A DNA stretch of 64,000 nucleotides from Afifella marina DSM 2698 (GCF_900102695.1 NZ_FMVW01000002.1:372001-436000), one strand, 5' to 3'; shown: positions 1 to 8,530, counted from the first letter of the stretch. Program-made: numbers and translations. The notes: generated from the letters alone by a model not told the origin.

Positions 1-25
1 TGACATTTTGTCCCATGAAGTGTCA
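1..25. promoter_or_regulatory. imperfect 25-bp dyad upstream of sugar operon
   Basis: The first 25 bases form an imperfect palindrome with TGACA at the left end and TGTCA at the right end, and further matching bases inward. It lies about 265 bp before the sugar-binding protein gene. Seen directly: the dyad. Inferred: it could be an operator for a sugar-responsive repressor encoded left of the window. It could equally belong to the end of an unseen upstream gene. Confidence 0.3.
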
Positions 26-65
26 TCTGGCGTCAATAACAATCTGATGAAAGGAGGCGCGGCCC

Positions 66-161
66 GTGCCCGCGCATGTGCCGGTTCAGGTTTTTCGCGG
101 CCCCGTTTCCGCCTCTCTCATGCACGGTTTTCGCCGCTGCCACTGCCGGGCGGGCAGATGA
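66..161 (+). CDS. possible 31-residue leader ORF
   Basis: A GTG codon at 66 sits 8 nt after a very good Shine-Dalgarno sequence (AAAGGAGG, 50-57) and opens a 31-codon frame ending in TGA at 159-161. No similarity is recognised; the peptide is basic and has two cysteines near its end (CHC). It precedes the sugar operon by 129 nt. The ribosome-binding site is the only evidence for translation, and the rest of 1-290 shows no other gene. It could be a leader peptide or chance. Confidence 0.2.
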   Translation: MPAHVPVQVFRGPVSASLMHGFRRCHCRAGR

Positions 162-290
162 CCCGAAGATCAGAAGCTGGCGCGTCGGCGTGACGAGAAA
201 GCCGTTCGCGGCAAAGCCAGTGATCGGGCGTCTTTCATGCTCGCCATCAGAAAAGGCGAAGAGTACCGCCCGATAATCAGGAGGAAGCCT

Positions 291-1196
291 ATGTTCAAAA
301 GTTTCGTTTCGAAGTTCCTGCTTGCAGCCGGGATCGCGCTTGCCGGGTTCGCCGGCTCGGCATCTGCCGAAGGGATCGGAGCCTCGCTTCTGACCCAGCA
401 GCACCCGTTCTATATCGCGCTCGCCGATGCCATGCGCGCCGAAGCGCAGGCCGAAGGCGTGCCGCTCGAGATCAAGATCGCCAATCAGGACCTCAACAAG
501 CAATTCGCCGACGTCGAGGACTTCATCACCAAGGGTGTCGACGTCCTGGTCATTTCCCCGGTCGATTCCACCGGCGTGCGCACCGTCATCGGGCGCGCCC
601 AGAAGGCCGGCATCAAGGTCATCACCGTCGACGTGCCGGCGAAGAACGTCGATGTCACCTCCTATGTCGGCACGGACAATTACGCCGGCGGCGTGAAGGC
701 CGGCGAGCTGATGGCCAAGATGATCGGCGACAAGGGCAAGGTCGCCATCATCGATTATCCGATGGTCGCCTCGGTCGTCGCCCGCACCGATGGCTTCAAG
801 AAGGCGATGGAATCCCATCCCGATATCGAGATCGTTGCGCAGCAGGCCGGTATCACCCGCTCCGAAGCGCTGACCACGGCGCAGAACATTTTGCAGGCGC
901 ATCCCGATCTCGACGGCATTTTCGGCTTTGGCGATGACGCGGCGCTGGCGGCGGCTTCCGCTGTCGCTTCTGCCGGGCTTGAAGGCCAGGTGAAGGTCAT
1001 CGGCTTCGATGGCATGAAAGAGGCCCGCGACGCGGTTGCCAGCAATCCCGTCATGGTGGGCGTCATCGCTCAGTACCCCGATGAGATGGGCAAGGTTGCG
1101 GTCGAGACGGCCGTGAAGGTCATGAACGGCGAAGAGGTCGCGGCCGAACAGCCGATCGAGCCGGGCGTCGTCACCAAGGACGGCGAGACCAAGTAG
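291..1196 (+). CDS. sugar ABC transporter periplasmic substrate-binding protein
   Basis: This is a periplasmic binding protein of the ribose/galactose type (Peripla_BP_4), 301 residues. It has an N-terminal signal peptide (basic MFKSFVSKF, hydrophobic core, cleavage likely after ASA near residue 26). Typical features are the early GASLLTQQHPFY strand-helix, the VDVLVISPVDS segment and the VIGFDG segment late in the protein. The ATG at 291 was preferred over the upstream ATG at 237 because AGGAGG (281-286) precedes it and the signal peptide then starts cleanly. It heads an operon with an ATPase, permease, PfkB kinase and GatZ-like protein, so the ligand is probably a hexose or hexitol linked to tagatose metabolism. 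The exact ligand is not visible in the sequence. Confidence 0.88.
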   Translation: MFKSFVSKFLLAAGIALAGFAGSASAEGIGASLLTQQHPFYIALADAMRAEAQAEGVPLEIKIANQDLNKQFADVEDFITKGVDVLVISPVDSTGVRTVIGRAQKAGIKVITVDVPAKNVDVTSYVGTDNYAGGVKAGELMAKMIGDKGKVAIIDYPMVASVVARTDGFKKAMESHPDIEIVAQQAGITRSEALTTAQNILQAHPDLDGIFGFGDDAALAAASAVASAGLEGQVKVIGFDGMKEARDAVASNPVMVGVIAQYPDEMGKVAVETAVKVMNGEEVAAEQPIEPGVVTKDGETK

Positions 1197-1208
1197 CGAG
1201 AAGAGGTC

Positions 1209-1236
1209 AGGAGAGAGCCGCCCCCCACTCTCTCCT
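1209..1236 (+). other. intercistronic hairpin 1 after binding-protein gene
   Basis: A perfect 9-bp inverted repeat (AGGAGAGAG, 1209-1217; CTCTCTCCT, 1228-1236) with a 10-nt loop starts 12 nt after the binding-protein stop codon. No T-run follows, so it is not a classical terminator. Together with the next hairpin it probably stabilises the upstream mRNA end. Confidence 0.55.
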
Positions 1237-1239
1237 CCT

Positions 1240-1279
1240 GTGCCCCGCGCCCACCCCCTCATCTGGTGGGCGCGGGCAC
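1240..1279 (+). other. intercistronic hairpin 2 (15-bp stem with one bulge)
   Basis: The left arm (1240-1255) and right arm (1265-1279, GGTGGGCGCGGGCAC) pair over 15 bp with one bulged C and a 9-nt loop. It is very GC-rich, has no T-run, and lies 62 nt before the ATPase start. In sugar ABC operons such structures commonly make binding protein accumulate in excess over membrane components; that role here is inferred. Confidence 0.6.
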
Positions 1280-1340
1280 TTCCTCGCCACCTGACAGCCT
1301 TCCTGCCAGTCTTCCTGCCAGCTTCGGCGGAGCTTTCGCC

Positions 1341-2858
1341 ATGACCGCCCCCCAAGACGAGACGGTTCTCGACATCCGCAACGTGACCAAGACCTTCGGG
1401 CCGGTCACGGCGCTCAAAGACATGACGCTCTCGGTGAAGAAGGGACGCGTCCACACGCTCATCGGCGAAAACGGTGCCGGCAAAAGCACCTTGATGAAGA
1501 TTCTTGCCGGGGTGCATCCGCAGACCTCCGGTGAAATCACCTTCAAGGGCGAGCCTTACCGCCCGAAGAGCCCGCGCGAGGCGCGGCTTTCGGGCCTGAC
1601 GATCGTCTTCCAGGAGCTGAGCCTCTGCCGTCACATGACGGTGGCGGAGAACATTTTTGCGACGCACGAGCCGAACCGCTTCGGCTTCATCGATGACGCG
1701 GAACTGGTGCGTAAGGCCGAAGAGCTGATCGAAGAGCTCGGCCTGCCGATCAAGGCCCGCGCCAAGGTCAGCCAGCTTTCGATTGCGCGCCGGCAGCTCG
1801 TCGAGATCGCCAAGGGGCTGAGCTATCCGGCCGATCTCGTCATTCTCGACGAGCCGACCTCGTCGCTGTCGGAAAGCGAAGCGGAAATCCTGTTCTCGCT
1901 GATCGGGCGCCTCAAGGAAAAGGGCGTCACGGTCATCTACATCTCGCACCGCATGGAAGAGATCATGCGGCTGTCCGACGACATCACCGTCATCCGCGAC
2001 GGCGAGCTCGTCGGCACGATGACGCGCGAAGAGACGAGCATCGACAAGCTGATCGCCATGATGGTGGGACGCGAGATGCACGACATCTACCCGCCGCGCG
2101 TGGCGCCGAAGCCCGGACCAGAGGTCGAGCCGGTCCTGCGTGTCGATGGGCTGAACGGCGGGCATCTCTTCCACGACGTGACGTTCGATGCGCGACCCGG
2201 CGAAGTGCTGGGCTTCTTCGGGCTGGTCGGTTCGGGACGCTCCGACGTCATGAACGCGCTGTTCGGCGTGAAGCGGCCGGAAGGCGGTGAGATATTTCTC
2301 GATGGCAAGAAGATCCGGCCGCGCTCGCCCGATGACGCGATCCGGCAGGGCATCGCCTTCCTCACCGAAAACCGCAAGGAAGAGGGCCTCGTTCTCGCTC
2401 ATACGGTGGAGCGCAACATCAACATGGTGTCGCTCGGCGAGGTTTCGAACGCCTTCGGCTTTGCCAGGCGCTCCGCCGAGCGCCGTGCGGCCGAAGACGA
2501 GGTCGCGCGGCTGACGATCAAGACCGACACGATCGACACGCCGGCCGCGAACCTTTCCGGCGGCAACCAGCAAAAAATCGTGCTCGCCAAATGGCTGCGC
2601 ATCAAGCCGCGCATCCTGATCCTCGACGAGCCGACGCGGGGCGTCGATGTCGGGGCGAAATTCGAGATCTATCGGATCATCCGGCAATTGGCCGCCGATG
2701 GGGCCGCCATCCTGATGGTGTCTTCCGATCTGCCGGAAGTGCTCGGCCTCTCCGACCGGCTCGTCATCATGCACGACAAGAAGGTCGCCAACATCCTCGA
2801 CGGGGAGGGGCTCACGCCTGAGACCGTCATGACCTACGCCGCAGGAATGCAATCATGA
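1341..2858 (+). CDS. sugar ABC transporter ATP-binding protein (two ABC domains)
   Basis: Cytoplasmic ATPase of the RbsA/MglA type, 505 residues, energising sugar uptake. The N-terminal nucleotide-binding domain has a full Walker A (GENGAGKST, residues 42-50), and its Walker B is VILDEPTSSL. The second domain has the degenerate Walker A usual for this family (GLVGSGRSD) but an intact signature (LSGGNQQ) and Walker B (ILILDEPTRG). Full family length. ATG 1341 is chosen because the N-terminus then matches the family; the in-frame extension back to 1266 runs through the hairpin region. The stop overlaps the permease start by 4 nt (ATGA), so translation is coupled. Confidence 0.93.
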   Translation: MTAPQDETVLDIRNVTKTFGPVTALKDMTLSVKKGRVHTLIGENGAGKSTLMKILAGVHPQTSGEITFKGEPYRPKSPREARLSGLTIVFQELSLCRHMTVAENIFATHEPNRFGFIDDAELVRKAEELIEELGLPIKARAKVSQLSIARRQLVEIAKGLSYPADLVILDEPTSSLSESEAEILFSLIGRLKEKGVTVIYISHRMEEIMRLSDDITVIRDGELVGTMTREETSIDKLIAMMVGREMHDIYPPRVAPKPGPEVEPVLRVDGLNGGHLFHDVTFDARPGEVLGFFGLVGSGRSDVMNALFGVKRPEGGEIFLDGKKIRPRSPDDAIRQGIAFLTENRKEEGLVLAHTVERNINMVSLGEVSNAFGFARRSAERRAAEDEVARLTIKTDTIDTPAANLSGGNQQKIVLAKWLRIKPRILILDEPTRGVDVGAKFEIYRIIRQLAADGAAILMVSSDLPEVLGLSDRLVIMHDKKVANILDGEGLTPETVMTYAAGMQS

Positions 2859-3814
2859 AGAGCTTCGTCTCGAAATTCACCTCGGCGCCGGCCGTTCGCG
2901 AATATGGCGGCATCGTCGCTTCGTTGATCGTGCTCTGTGTCGTCTTTTCGGTGCTGAGCCCGCGCTTTCTCGTCTTCTACAACCTGCTCAATATCGTGCA
3001 GCAGGTGTCGGTGGTGGCGGTGCTCGCCTTCGGCATGACCTATGTCATCCTCTTGGGCGAGATCGATTTGTCCGTCGGCTCCATCCTGGCGGTCGCCGGC
3101 ATGGTGGCGGCTCAGTGTTTCGCGATCGGTTTGGGCTTCTGGCCGACGCTTGGACTGACGCTTTTGTCCGGCGCGATCATGGGCGCCTTCAACGGAGTGC
3201 TCGCGGCCTATCTGTTGCTGCCGTCCTTCATCGTGACGGTGGCGACGATGGGGATTTTTCGCGGGCTCGTGTCGCTGCCCACGGGTGGCCTGCCGGCGCC
3301 GATCAACAACGACGCGTGGCTTGCGATCGGGGCTGAGAACTGGCTCGGCCTGCCGATCATCATCTGGATCGTGCTCGCGCTCTTCGCCTTCAATTTCGTG
3401 CTTCTCGCCAAGACGGTGTTCGGCCGGCGCGCCTATCTCGCGGGTGGCAACAAGGAAGCGGCGGTCTATTCCGGCATCCGCGTCAAACGCATCAAGGTGA
3501 TCATCTTCACCATTTCCGGCGTGATGGCGGCCGTCGGCGGCATCCTTCTGTCGTCGCGTCTCGGCTCGGCGCAGACCAATGCCGGTCTCGGCTACGAGCT
3601 CGATGCGATCGCCGCCGCCGTGCTCGGCGGGACCAGCCTTGCCGGCGGCGTCGGCACCATGGTCGGCACGCTTCTCGGCGCACTCATCATCGGCATCATC
3701 AACAACGGCATGAGCCTTCTGTCGGTGCCGTATTTCTACCAGCTCATCGTCAAGGGGCTCGTCATTCTGCTGGCGGTGTGGATCGACGTGCGCTCCAAAA
3801 CCAACCGCGGCTGA
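2855..3814 (+). CDS. sugar ABC transporter permease
   Basis: Inner-membrane permease of the BPD_transp_2 (RbsC-like) family, 319 residues with about 8-10 hydrophobic segments. The family hallmark GEIDLSVGSIL lies near residue 68 and the cytoplasmic loop that contacts the ATPase is in the second half (FGRRAYLAGGNKEAAVYSGI). Length is normal. ATG 2855 overlaps the upstream ATPase stop. Only one permease gene is present, so a homodimer is expected, as for RbsC. Confidence 0.93.
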   Translation: MKSFVSKFTSAPAVREYGGIVASLIVLCVVFSVLSPRFLVFYNLLNIVQQVSVVAVLAFGMTYVILLGEIDLSVGSILAVAGMVAAQCFAIGLGFWPTLGLTLLSGAIMGAFNGVLAAYLLLPSFIVTVATMGIFRGLVSLPTGGLPAPINNDAWLAIGAENWLGLPIIIWIVLALFAFNFVLLAKTVFGRRAYLAGGNKEAAVYSGIRVKRIKVIIFTISGVMAAVGGILLSSRLGSAQTNAGLGYELDAIAAAVLGGTSLAGGVGTMVGTLLGALIIGIINNGMSLLSVPYFYQLIVKGLVILLAVWIDVRSKTNRG

Positions 3815-3828
3815 AGCCCGCTCATCTC

Positions 3829-4779
3829 ATGAAAAAGATCGTCACCATCGGCGAGGTGCTCGTCGAGATCATGGCCGAGGAGCGCGGCAACGGCTTTCTG
3901 GAGCCGATTACGCTCGTCGGCCCGTTCCCCTCCGGCGCACCCGCCATCTTCATCGATCAGGTGGCGAAGCTCGGCCAGCCTTGCGGCATTATCAGCGCGG
4001 TCGGTCCGGACGATTTCGGCACCGTCAATGTGGAGCGGCTGAAGGCCGACGGGGTCGATGTCTCCGCCATCGCCGTCATCCCCGATGCCGTCACCGGCTC
4101 CGCCTTCGTGCGCTACCGCGAGGATGGCAACCGCAACTTCATCTTCAATATCCGGCAATCGGCCTGCGGGCAGGTGAGCCTCGATCAGGGCGCCGAAAAG
4201 ATGCTGCGCGAGGCGGATCATCTGCATGTGATGGGCTCGTCGCTCTTTTCCGACAACATCGTCACGCTCATCCGCGCCGCGATCGGGCAGGTGAAGGAAA
4301 AGGGCGGCACAGTCTCCTTCGACCCCAACATCCGCAAGGAAATGCTGGACTTTCCCGGCATGCGGGAGGCGCTCGTCCATATCTTCGAGAATGCCGACAT
4401 CTTCCTGCCGAGCGGCGAGGAGCTCTTCCTCTTCACCGAGGCGAAGGAGGAGGAAGCGGCGATCGCCGAAATCCTGACGCGCGGCACCAAGGCCGTGGTC
4501 ATCAAACGCGGCGCCGAGGGAGCGAGCTATTTCGACACCTCCGGCGAGACGCGCGTGCCGGCCTTTGCCGTCGAAGAAATCGATCCGACGGGGGCCGGCG
4601 ACAGCTTTGGCGCCACGTTCGTCACCTTCTGGCTGCGCGGCGTCTCGCCCGAAGACGCGCTGTTGATGGCGAATGCCAGCGGGGCGCGCGCCGTCGGCGT
4701 CAAAGGGCCGATGTCGGGCACGTCGACGGGCGCCGAGCTTCAAGACTTCATCGAAAGACACAAAGGCATAAGGGCATGA
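3829..4779 (+). CDS. PfkB-family sugar kinase, probable tagatose kinase
   Basis: A ribokinase/PfkB-fold kinase of 316 residues that phosphorylates a sugar with ATP in the cytoplasm. The C-terminal signature DPTGAGDSF is intact, with the predicted catalytic base at Asp258. The N-terminal family motif is altered (SGAPAIFIDQ instead of GGAPANVA), which may reflect substrate choice. It starts 14 nt after the permease and overlaps the GatZ-like gene by 4 nt (ATGA). The pairing with a GatZ/KbaZ protein and no aldolase subunit resembles the Agrobacterium altritol/galactitol route, in which D-tagatose kinase makes D-tagatose 6-phosphate. Family certain; substrate inferred from context. Confidence 0.82.
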   Translation: MKKIVTIGEVLVEIMAEERGNGFLEPITLVGPFPSGAPAIFIDQVAKLGQPCGIISAVGPDDFGTVNVERLKADGVDVSAIAVIPDAVTGSAFVRYREDGNRNFIFNIRQSACGQVSLDQGAEKMLREADHLHVMGSSLFSDNIVTLIRAAIGQVKEKGGTVSFDPNIRKEMLDFPGMREALVHIFENADIFLPSGEELFLFTEAKEEEAAIAEILTRGTKAVVIKRGAEGASYFDTSGETRVPAFAVEEIDPTGAGDSFGATFVTFWLRGVSPEDALLMANASGARAVGVKGPMSGTSTGAELQDFIERHKGIRA

Positions 4780-6065
4780 GCACGGCCTATCTGGCGAGCC
4801 TGCCAAGGCGGCATCAGGCACATGAGAATGTCGGCATTTCCTCCATCTGCTCGGCGCATCCGATGGTCATCGAGGCGACGCTTCGCCATGGCCTCACGAG
4901 CGGCGCGCCGGTCCTGATCGAGGCGACCTGCAACCAGGTCAATCACGAGGGCGGCTATACCGGCATGACGCCGGCGGATTTTCGCCGCTTCGTCGAAGAG
5001 ATCGCGGCAAAGGTCGGCTTCGATACGAGCCGGCTGATCCTGGGCGGCGATCATCTCGGCCCCAATCCGTGGAAGAGCCTGCCGGCCGAAGAGGCGATGG
5101 GCAAGGCCGAGGCGATGGTGGACGCCTTTCTGAAAGCGGGCTTCACCAAAATCCATCTCGACACCTCAATGGGCTGTGCCGGGGAAAGTGTGGCCCTTGC
5201 CGACGAAGTGACGGCGGAACGGGCCGCGCGGCTTGCTGCCGTCTCGGAACGGGCGGCGAAGGAATCCGGCTTCGATCTTCCGGTCTATGTCATCGGCACG
5301 GAAGTGCCGATCCCGGGCGGGGCGATGGAAGAGATCGAGGAGCTTGCCGTCACCGATCCGGAGGCGGCGCTTGCGACCGTCGAGGTGCATCGTGCCGCCT
5401 TTGCCGCGCGTGGACTTGAGGATGCCTTTGCACGCGCCATCGGCGTCGTCGTGCAGCCGGGCGTCGAATACGGCAACGAGAATATCGTTTTCTACGACCG
5501 GGCGAAGGCGGCCTCGCTGAGTGCTGTCTTGTCGAAGATGCCGCAATTCGTCTTCGAGGCGCATTCGACCGATTACCAGCCGGTGGAGCTTCTGGCGGGC
5601 CTCGTCGATGACGGCTTTCCGATCCTGAAGGTCGGGCCGGCGCTCACCTTCGCCTATCGCGAGGCGCTTTACGGGCTCGATCAGATCGCGGTCGAACTCG
5701 ACGGGCTTTCGCCTGAAGAGACGCTGAAGCATGCGATGGAAGACGTGCTTGTCGGCGATCCGCGCGAATGGGCGAAATATTATCACGGCAGCGAAGCGGA
5801 GAAGCGCATCAACCGCCATTTCAGCTATTCCGACCGCATCCGCTATTACTGGCCGCAGCCGAAGGCGGTTGCCGCCGTGACGACGCTTCTGACACGCCTC
5901 AAGGGCCGGCAATTGCCGCTGCCGCTCGTCAGCCAGTATCTCGGCGCGCTTTATCCGGCGGTGGCGGAAGGACGGCTTGCGGCGACGCCCGAGGCCTTGA
6001 TCCTCGCCAATATCGACCGCGTCGTGTCCACCTATGCTGCGGCGGCGCGCACGCCCGCCGTCTGA
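4776..6065 (+). CDS. gatZ: GatZ/KbaZ-family protein, probable D-tagatose 6-phosphate 4-epimerase
   Basis: A TIM-barrel protein of the GatZ/KbaZ family, 429 residues, full length, with the typical segments GGDHLGPNPW and IHLDTSMGCAGE. In enterobacteria such proteins are the non-catalytic partner of class II tagatose-bisphosphate aldolase (GatY/KbaY). In Agrobacterium, relatives act alone as D-tagatose 6-phosphate 4-epimerases yielding fructose 6-phosphate. No GatY/KbaY gene is in the window and the neighbour is a monokinase, so the epimerase role is preferred. ATG 4776 overlaps the kinase stop. A strong terminator follows and closes the operon. Confidence 0.8.
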   Translation: MSTAYLASLPRRHQAHENVGISSICSAHPMVIEATLRHGLTSGAPVLIEATCNQVNHEGGYTGMTPADFRRFVEEIAAKVGFDTSRLILGGDHLGPNPWKSLPAEEAMGKAEAMVDAFLKAGFTKIHLDTSMGCAGESVALADEVTAERAARLAAVSERAAKESGFDLPVYVIGTEVPIPGGAMEEIEELAVTDPEAALATVEVHRAAFAARGLEDAFARAIGVVVQPGVEYGNENIVFYDRAKAASLSAVLSKMPQFVFEAHSTDYQPVELLAGLVDDGFPILKVGPALTFAYREALYGLDQIAVELDGLSPEETLKHAMEDVLVGDPREWAKYYHGSEAEKRINRHFSYSDRIRYYWPQPKAVAAVTTLLTRLKGRQLPLPLVSQYLGALYPAVAEGRLAATPEALILANIDRVVSTYAAAARTPAV

Positions 6066-6113
6066 TTTTCTCATATGCCGCGGGCTGATCCGCGGCGTGC
6101 CGTTCTCATCATT

Positions 6114-6141
6114 GAGCCCCCGCCGCGGCGGGGGCTCTTTT
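6114..6141 (+). terminator. rho-independent terminator of the sugar operon
   Basis: A perfect 24-bp palindrome (6114-6137, arms GAGCCCCCGC and GCGGGGGCTC) is followed directly by TTTT. It lies 48 nt after the last gene of the operon and before the convergent oxidoreductase gene. Confidence 0.85.
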
Positions 6142-6164
6142 CGTGATGGCGTGTTTTCACCGCC

Positions 6165-7178
6165 TCAGGCGACCTTGACGATCAGCTTGCCAAAATTCTT
6201 GCCCTCCAGAAGGCCGATGAAGGCGTCCGGCGCTTTGTCCAGTCCTTCGACGATGTCTTCCTTGTAGCGGATGCGTCCATCGGCGACCCAGCTGCCCATC
6301 TCCTTGATGAAGTTCGGCATCTGATCCTTGAATTCCGTCTGGATGAAGCCGCGGATGGTGAGGCTCTTCGTCAGGACGTCGCGCATCAAGCCCGGCAGCT
6401 TGTCCGGGCCTTCGAACGGGCCGGTGGCGTTGTATTGCGAGACGAGGCCGCAGACGGGCACGCGCGCATAAAAGTTGAGAAGCGGGCGCACCGCCTCGAA
6501 GACGGGGCCGCCGACATTTTCGAAATAGACGTCGATGCCGTCCGGGCAGGCGGCCTTCAGATCCTCCGCGAATGTCTCGGAGCGATGGTCGATCGCCGCG
6601 TCGAAGCCGAATTCTTCGATGAGGGCGCGGCACTTCTCCGGTCCGCCGGCGATGCCGACGGCACGTGCGCCCTTGATCTTGGCGATCTGGCCGACGGCGG
6701 AACCGACAGGGCCGGTCGCCGCGGCGACGACGACCGTTTCGCCTTCCTTCGGCTTTCCGAGCGTGAGGAGCGCCGAATAGGCGGTGAAGCCCGGCATGCC
6801 GAGGACGCCGAGGGCGGTCGTGACCGGTACCTTTTCGGGATCGAGTTTGCGCAGGTGAGCGGCCTTCGCGACCGCATGGGTCTGCCAGCCGGAATAGGAG
6901 AGGACCATATCGCCGGCTGCGAAATTCGGGTCGCGGCTTTCCACGACCTCCGCCACGGTGCCGCCTTCCATCACGGCGCCGACTTCGACCGGGGCGGCGT
7001 AGGATTTCGCCGCACTCATGCGCCCGCGCATATAGGGATCGAGCGAGAGGTAACGGATCTTCAGGAGGACTTCGCCCTCCTTCGGCGCCGGCACGGACGC
7101 GGTCTCTGTGCGGAAATTCTGAGGCGTCGGCCGCCCCTCGGGGCGTGACGCGAGGAGGATCTGCGTGCTTTCTGTCAT
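6165..7178 (-). CDS. NADP-dependent oxidoreductase (zinc-free MDR family)
   Basis: A medium-chain dehydrogenase/reductase of the CurA/YncB or leukotriene B4 dehydrogenase-like type, 337 residues. Such enzymes reduce alpha,beta-unsaturated carbonyl compounds with NADPH. The N-terminal motif LLASRPEGRPTPQNF and the conserved YLSLDPYMRGRM are clear. The nucleotide-binding loop reads AATGPVGSAVGQIAK. No zinc-ligand cysteines are seen, as expected. The ATG at 7178 was chosen over one 42 nt upstream because it matches the family N-terminus; neither has a strong ribosome-binding site. It is convergent with the sugar operon and divergent from the flavin reductase-like gene. Confidence 0.87.
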   Translation of the reverse strand: MTESTQILLASRPEGRPTPQNFRTETASVPAPKEGEVLLKIRYLSLDPYMRGRMSAAKSYAAPVEVGAVMEGGTVAEVVESRDPNFAAGDMVLSYSGWQTHAVAKAAHLRKLDPEKVPVTTALGVLGMPGFTAYSALLTLGKPKEGETVVVAAATGPVGSAVGQIAKIKGARAVGIAGGPEKCRALIEEFGFDAAIDHRSETFAEDLKAACPDGIDVYFENVGGPVFEAVRPLLNFYARVPVCGLVSQYNATGPFEGPDKLPGLMRDVLTKSLTIRGFIQTEFKDQMPNFIKEMGSWVADGRIRYKEDIVEGLDKAPDAFIGLLEGKNFGKLIVKVA

Positions 7179-7312
7179 GGAATGAACCTGATTGAGATGT
7201 GAGTGGATCTGTTGCTCCATCTATGCCGCATGCGCGCCTTGGCGAGGCCTCGACGGGTCTCAGACGGCATTCGGTGGCGGGACGGAGCCATGCCATTTCG
7301 AGGAGGCAGAGG

Positions 7313-7870
7313 ATGACGGCGGTGAAGAAAATCGATTTCGACGTGTCGGATGTGCGGCGCTATCTGGAGCCCGGGCCAGTCGTGCTCGTCTCGTCCGCCC
7401 ATCAGGGCGCGCATGACATCATGACGATGGGCTGGCACACGATCATGGAATTCTCGCCCTCGCTCGTCGGCTGCATGATCTCTGCCGGCAACCATTCCTT
7501 CGAGCTCATCCGCGCGAGCGGCGAATGCGTCATCAATCTGCCGACGACGGCACTGACGGAGACCGTCGTCAAGATCGGCAACACTTCCGGAGAACGGATC
7601 GACAAGTTCACGGAGTTCGGCCTGACGGAAGAGGAGGCCGAAATGGTGGGCGCGCCGATGATCGGCGAATGCCACGCCAATTTCGAATGCCGGCTGTTCG
7701 AGGATGCGCTCGTCGGACGCTACAATTTCTTCGTCTTCGAGGTGGTGAAGGCGCATGTGGCGCCGGAGCCGGAACATCCCGAGACGCTGCATTACAAGGG
7801 TGGCGGCATCTTCATGGTCTCAGGCGAGATCATCGACAAGAGCGCGCTCTTCCGTCCGGGCATGCTGTGA
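7313..7870 (+). CDS. flavin reductase-like FMN-binding split-barrel protein
   Basis: A 185-residue protein of the flavin reductase-like family (split beta-barrel that binds FMN). The segment VVLVSSAHQGAHDIMTMGWHTIMEFSPSLVGCMIS is the typical FMN-binding region, about residues 21-55. The start at 7313 is fixed by AGGAGG at 7301-7306. Members include NAD(P)H:flavin reductases of two-component monooxygenases and proteins of unknown substrate. No partner oxygenase is adjacent, so the physiological acceptor is unknown. The HD-domain gene follows after 7 nt, suggesting co-transcription. Confidence 0.8.
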   Translation: MTAVKKIDFDVSDVRRYLEPGPVVLVSSAHQGAHDIMTMGWHTIMEFSPSLVGCMISAGNHSFELIRASGECVINLPTTALTETVVKIGNTSGERIDKFTEFGLTEEEAEMVGAPMIGECHANFECRLFEDALVGRYNFFVFEVVKAHVAPEPEHPETLHYKGGGIFMVSGEIIDKSALFRPGML

Positions 7871-7877
7871 GGGCACG

Positions 7878-8456
7878 ATGAGGCAGGAGGACCTTTCCGG
7901 GGCGCTCGATTTTCTGCGGGCGGCCGAGCGGCTCAAGGACACGTTCCGCTCAGGCTTTACGGCGGAGGGGCGGCCGGAGAGCACCGCCGCGCATACCTGG
8001 CGGCTCGCCCTGATGGCGATCATCTTCGAAAAAGATCTCGGCGAAATCGACTTCGGCCGTCTTCTCAAGATCCTCATTGTGCACGATCTCGGCGAAACCC
8101 TCTCGGGCGACGTGCCGGCGGTTGCGCAGATGCCGGGCGAGGAGAAGGTGGCGCAGGAGCGCGCCGATCTCCTGGAGCTGACCGCGCCGATCGACCCGAC
8201 GCGGCGGCAGGCGATCCTCGATCTCTGGGAGGAGTACGAGGCGGGGACGACGCCGGAGGCGCGGCTCGCCAAGGGGTTCGATAAGCTCGAGACGATCCTT
8301 CAGCACAATCAGGGGCTTAACCCGCCCGACTTCGATTATCGATTCAATCTCGATTATGGGCGGAGCGCAACCGACGCTCATCCTTTGCTTCAAGCAATCC
8401 GGGCGGTGCTGGATGCGGAGACGGAGGCGCGCGCGGAAAATTCCCGAGTCGATTGA
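7878..8456 (+). CDS. HD-domain hydrolase
   Basis: A 192-residue cytoplasmic protein with an HD metal-dependent phosphohydrolase domain. The metal-binding pattern is visible: His in AAHTWRLALMA, the HD pair in ILIVHDLGE, and a later Asp region. It resembles the HD_3/YfbR group, whose known members are 5'-deoxynucleotidases, but the substrate cannot be read from sequence. The ATG at 7878 is 7 nt after the flavin reductase-like stop. The 105-nt gap after it holds the LexA-type box of the next operon, so the next genes are probably a separate transcription unit. Confidence 0.75.
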   Translation: MRQEDLSGALDFLRAAERLKDTFRSGFTAEGRPESTAAHTWRLALMAIIFEKDLGEIDFGRLLKILIVHDLGETLSGDVPAVAQMPGEEKVAQERADLLELTAPIDPTRRQAILDLWEEYEAGTTPEARLAKGFDKLETILQHNQGLNPPDFDYRFNLDYGRSATDAHPLLQAIRAVLDAETEARAENSRVD

Positions 8457-8530
8457 AGCGGATGGGATGAGCTTCGGAGATTGCGATTCAGACAGGCTGA
8501 TTCAGCCCGGGCGCCACATAGGCCTGTTGC

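Noticed and set aside
33-2852. Minus-strand open frame of 939 codons opposite the sugar transporter genes
   Set aside because: It mirrors the plus-strand ABC genes in a shadow frame typical of high-GC DNA; residues are Arg/His/Asp-rich with no domain, and the plus-strand genes have motifs and ribosome-binding sites.
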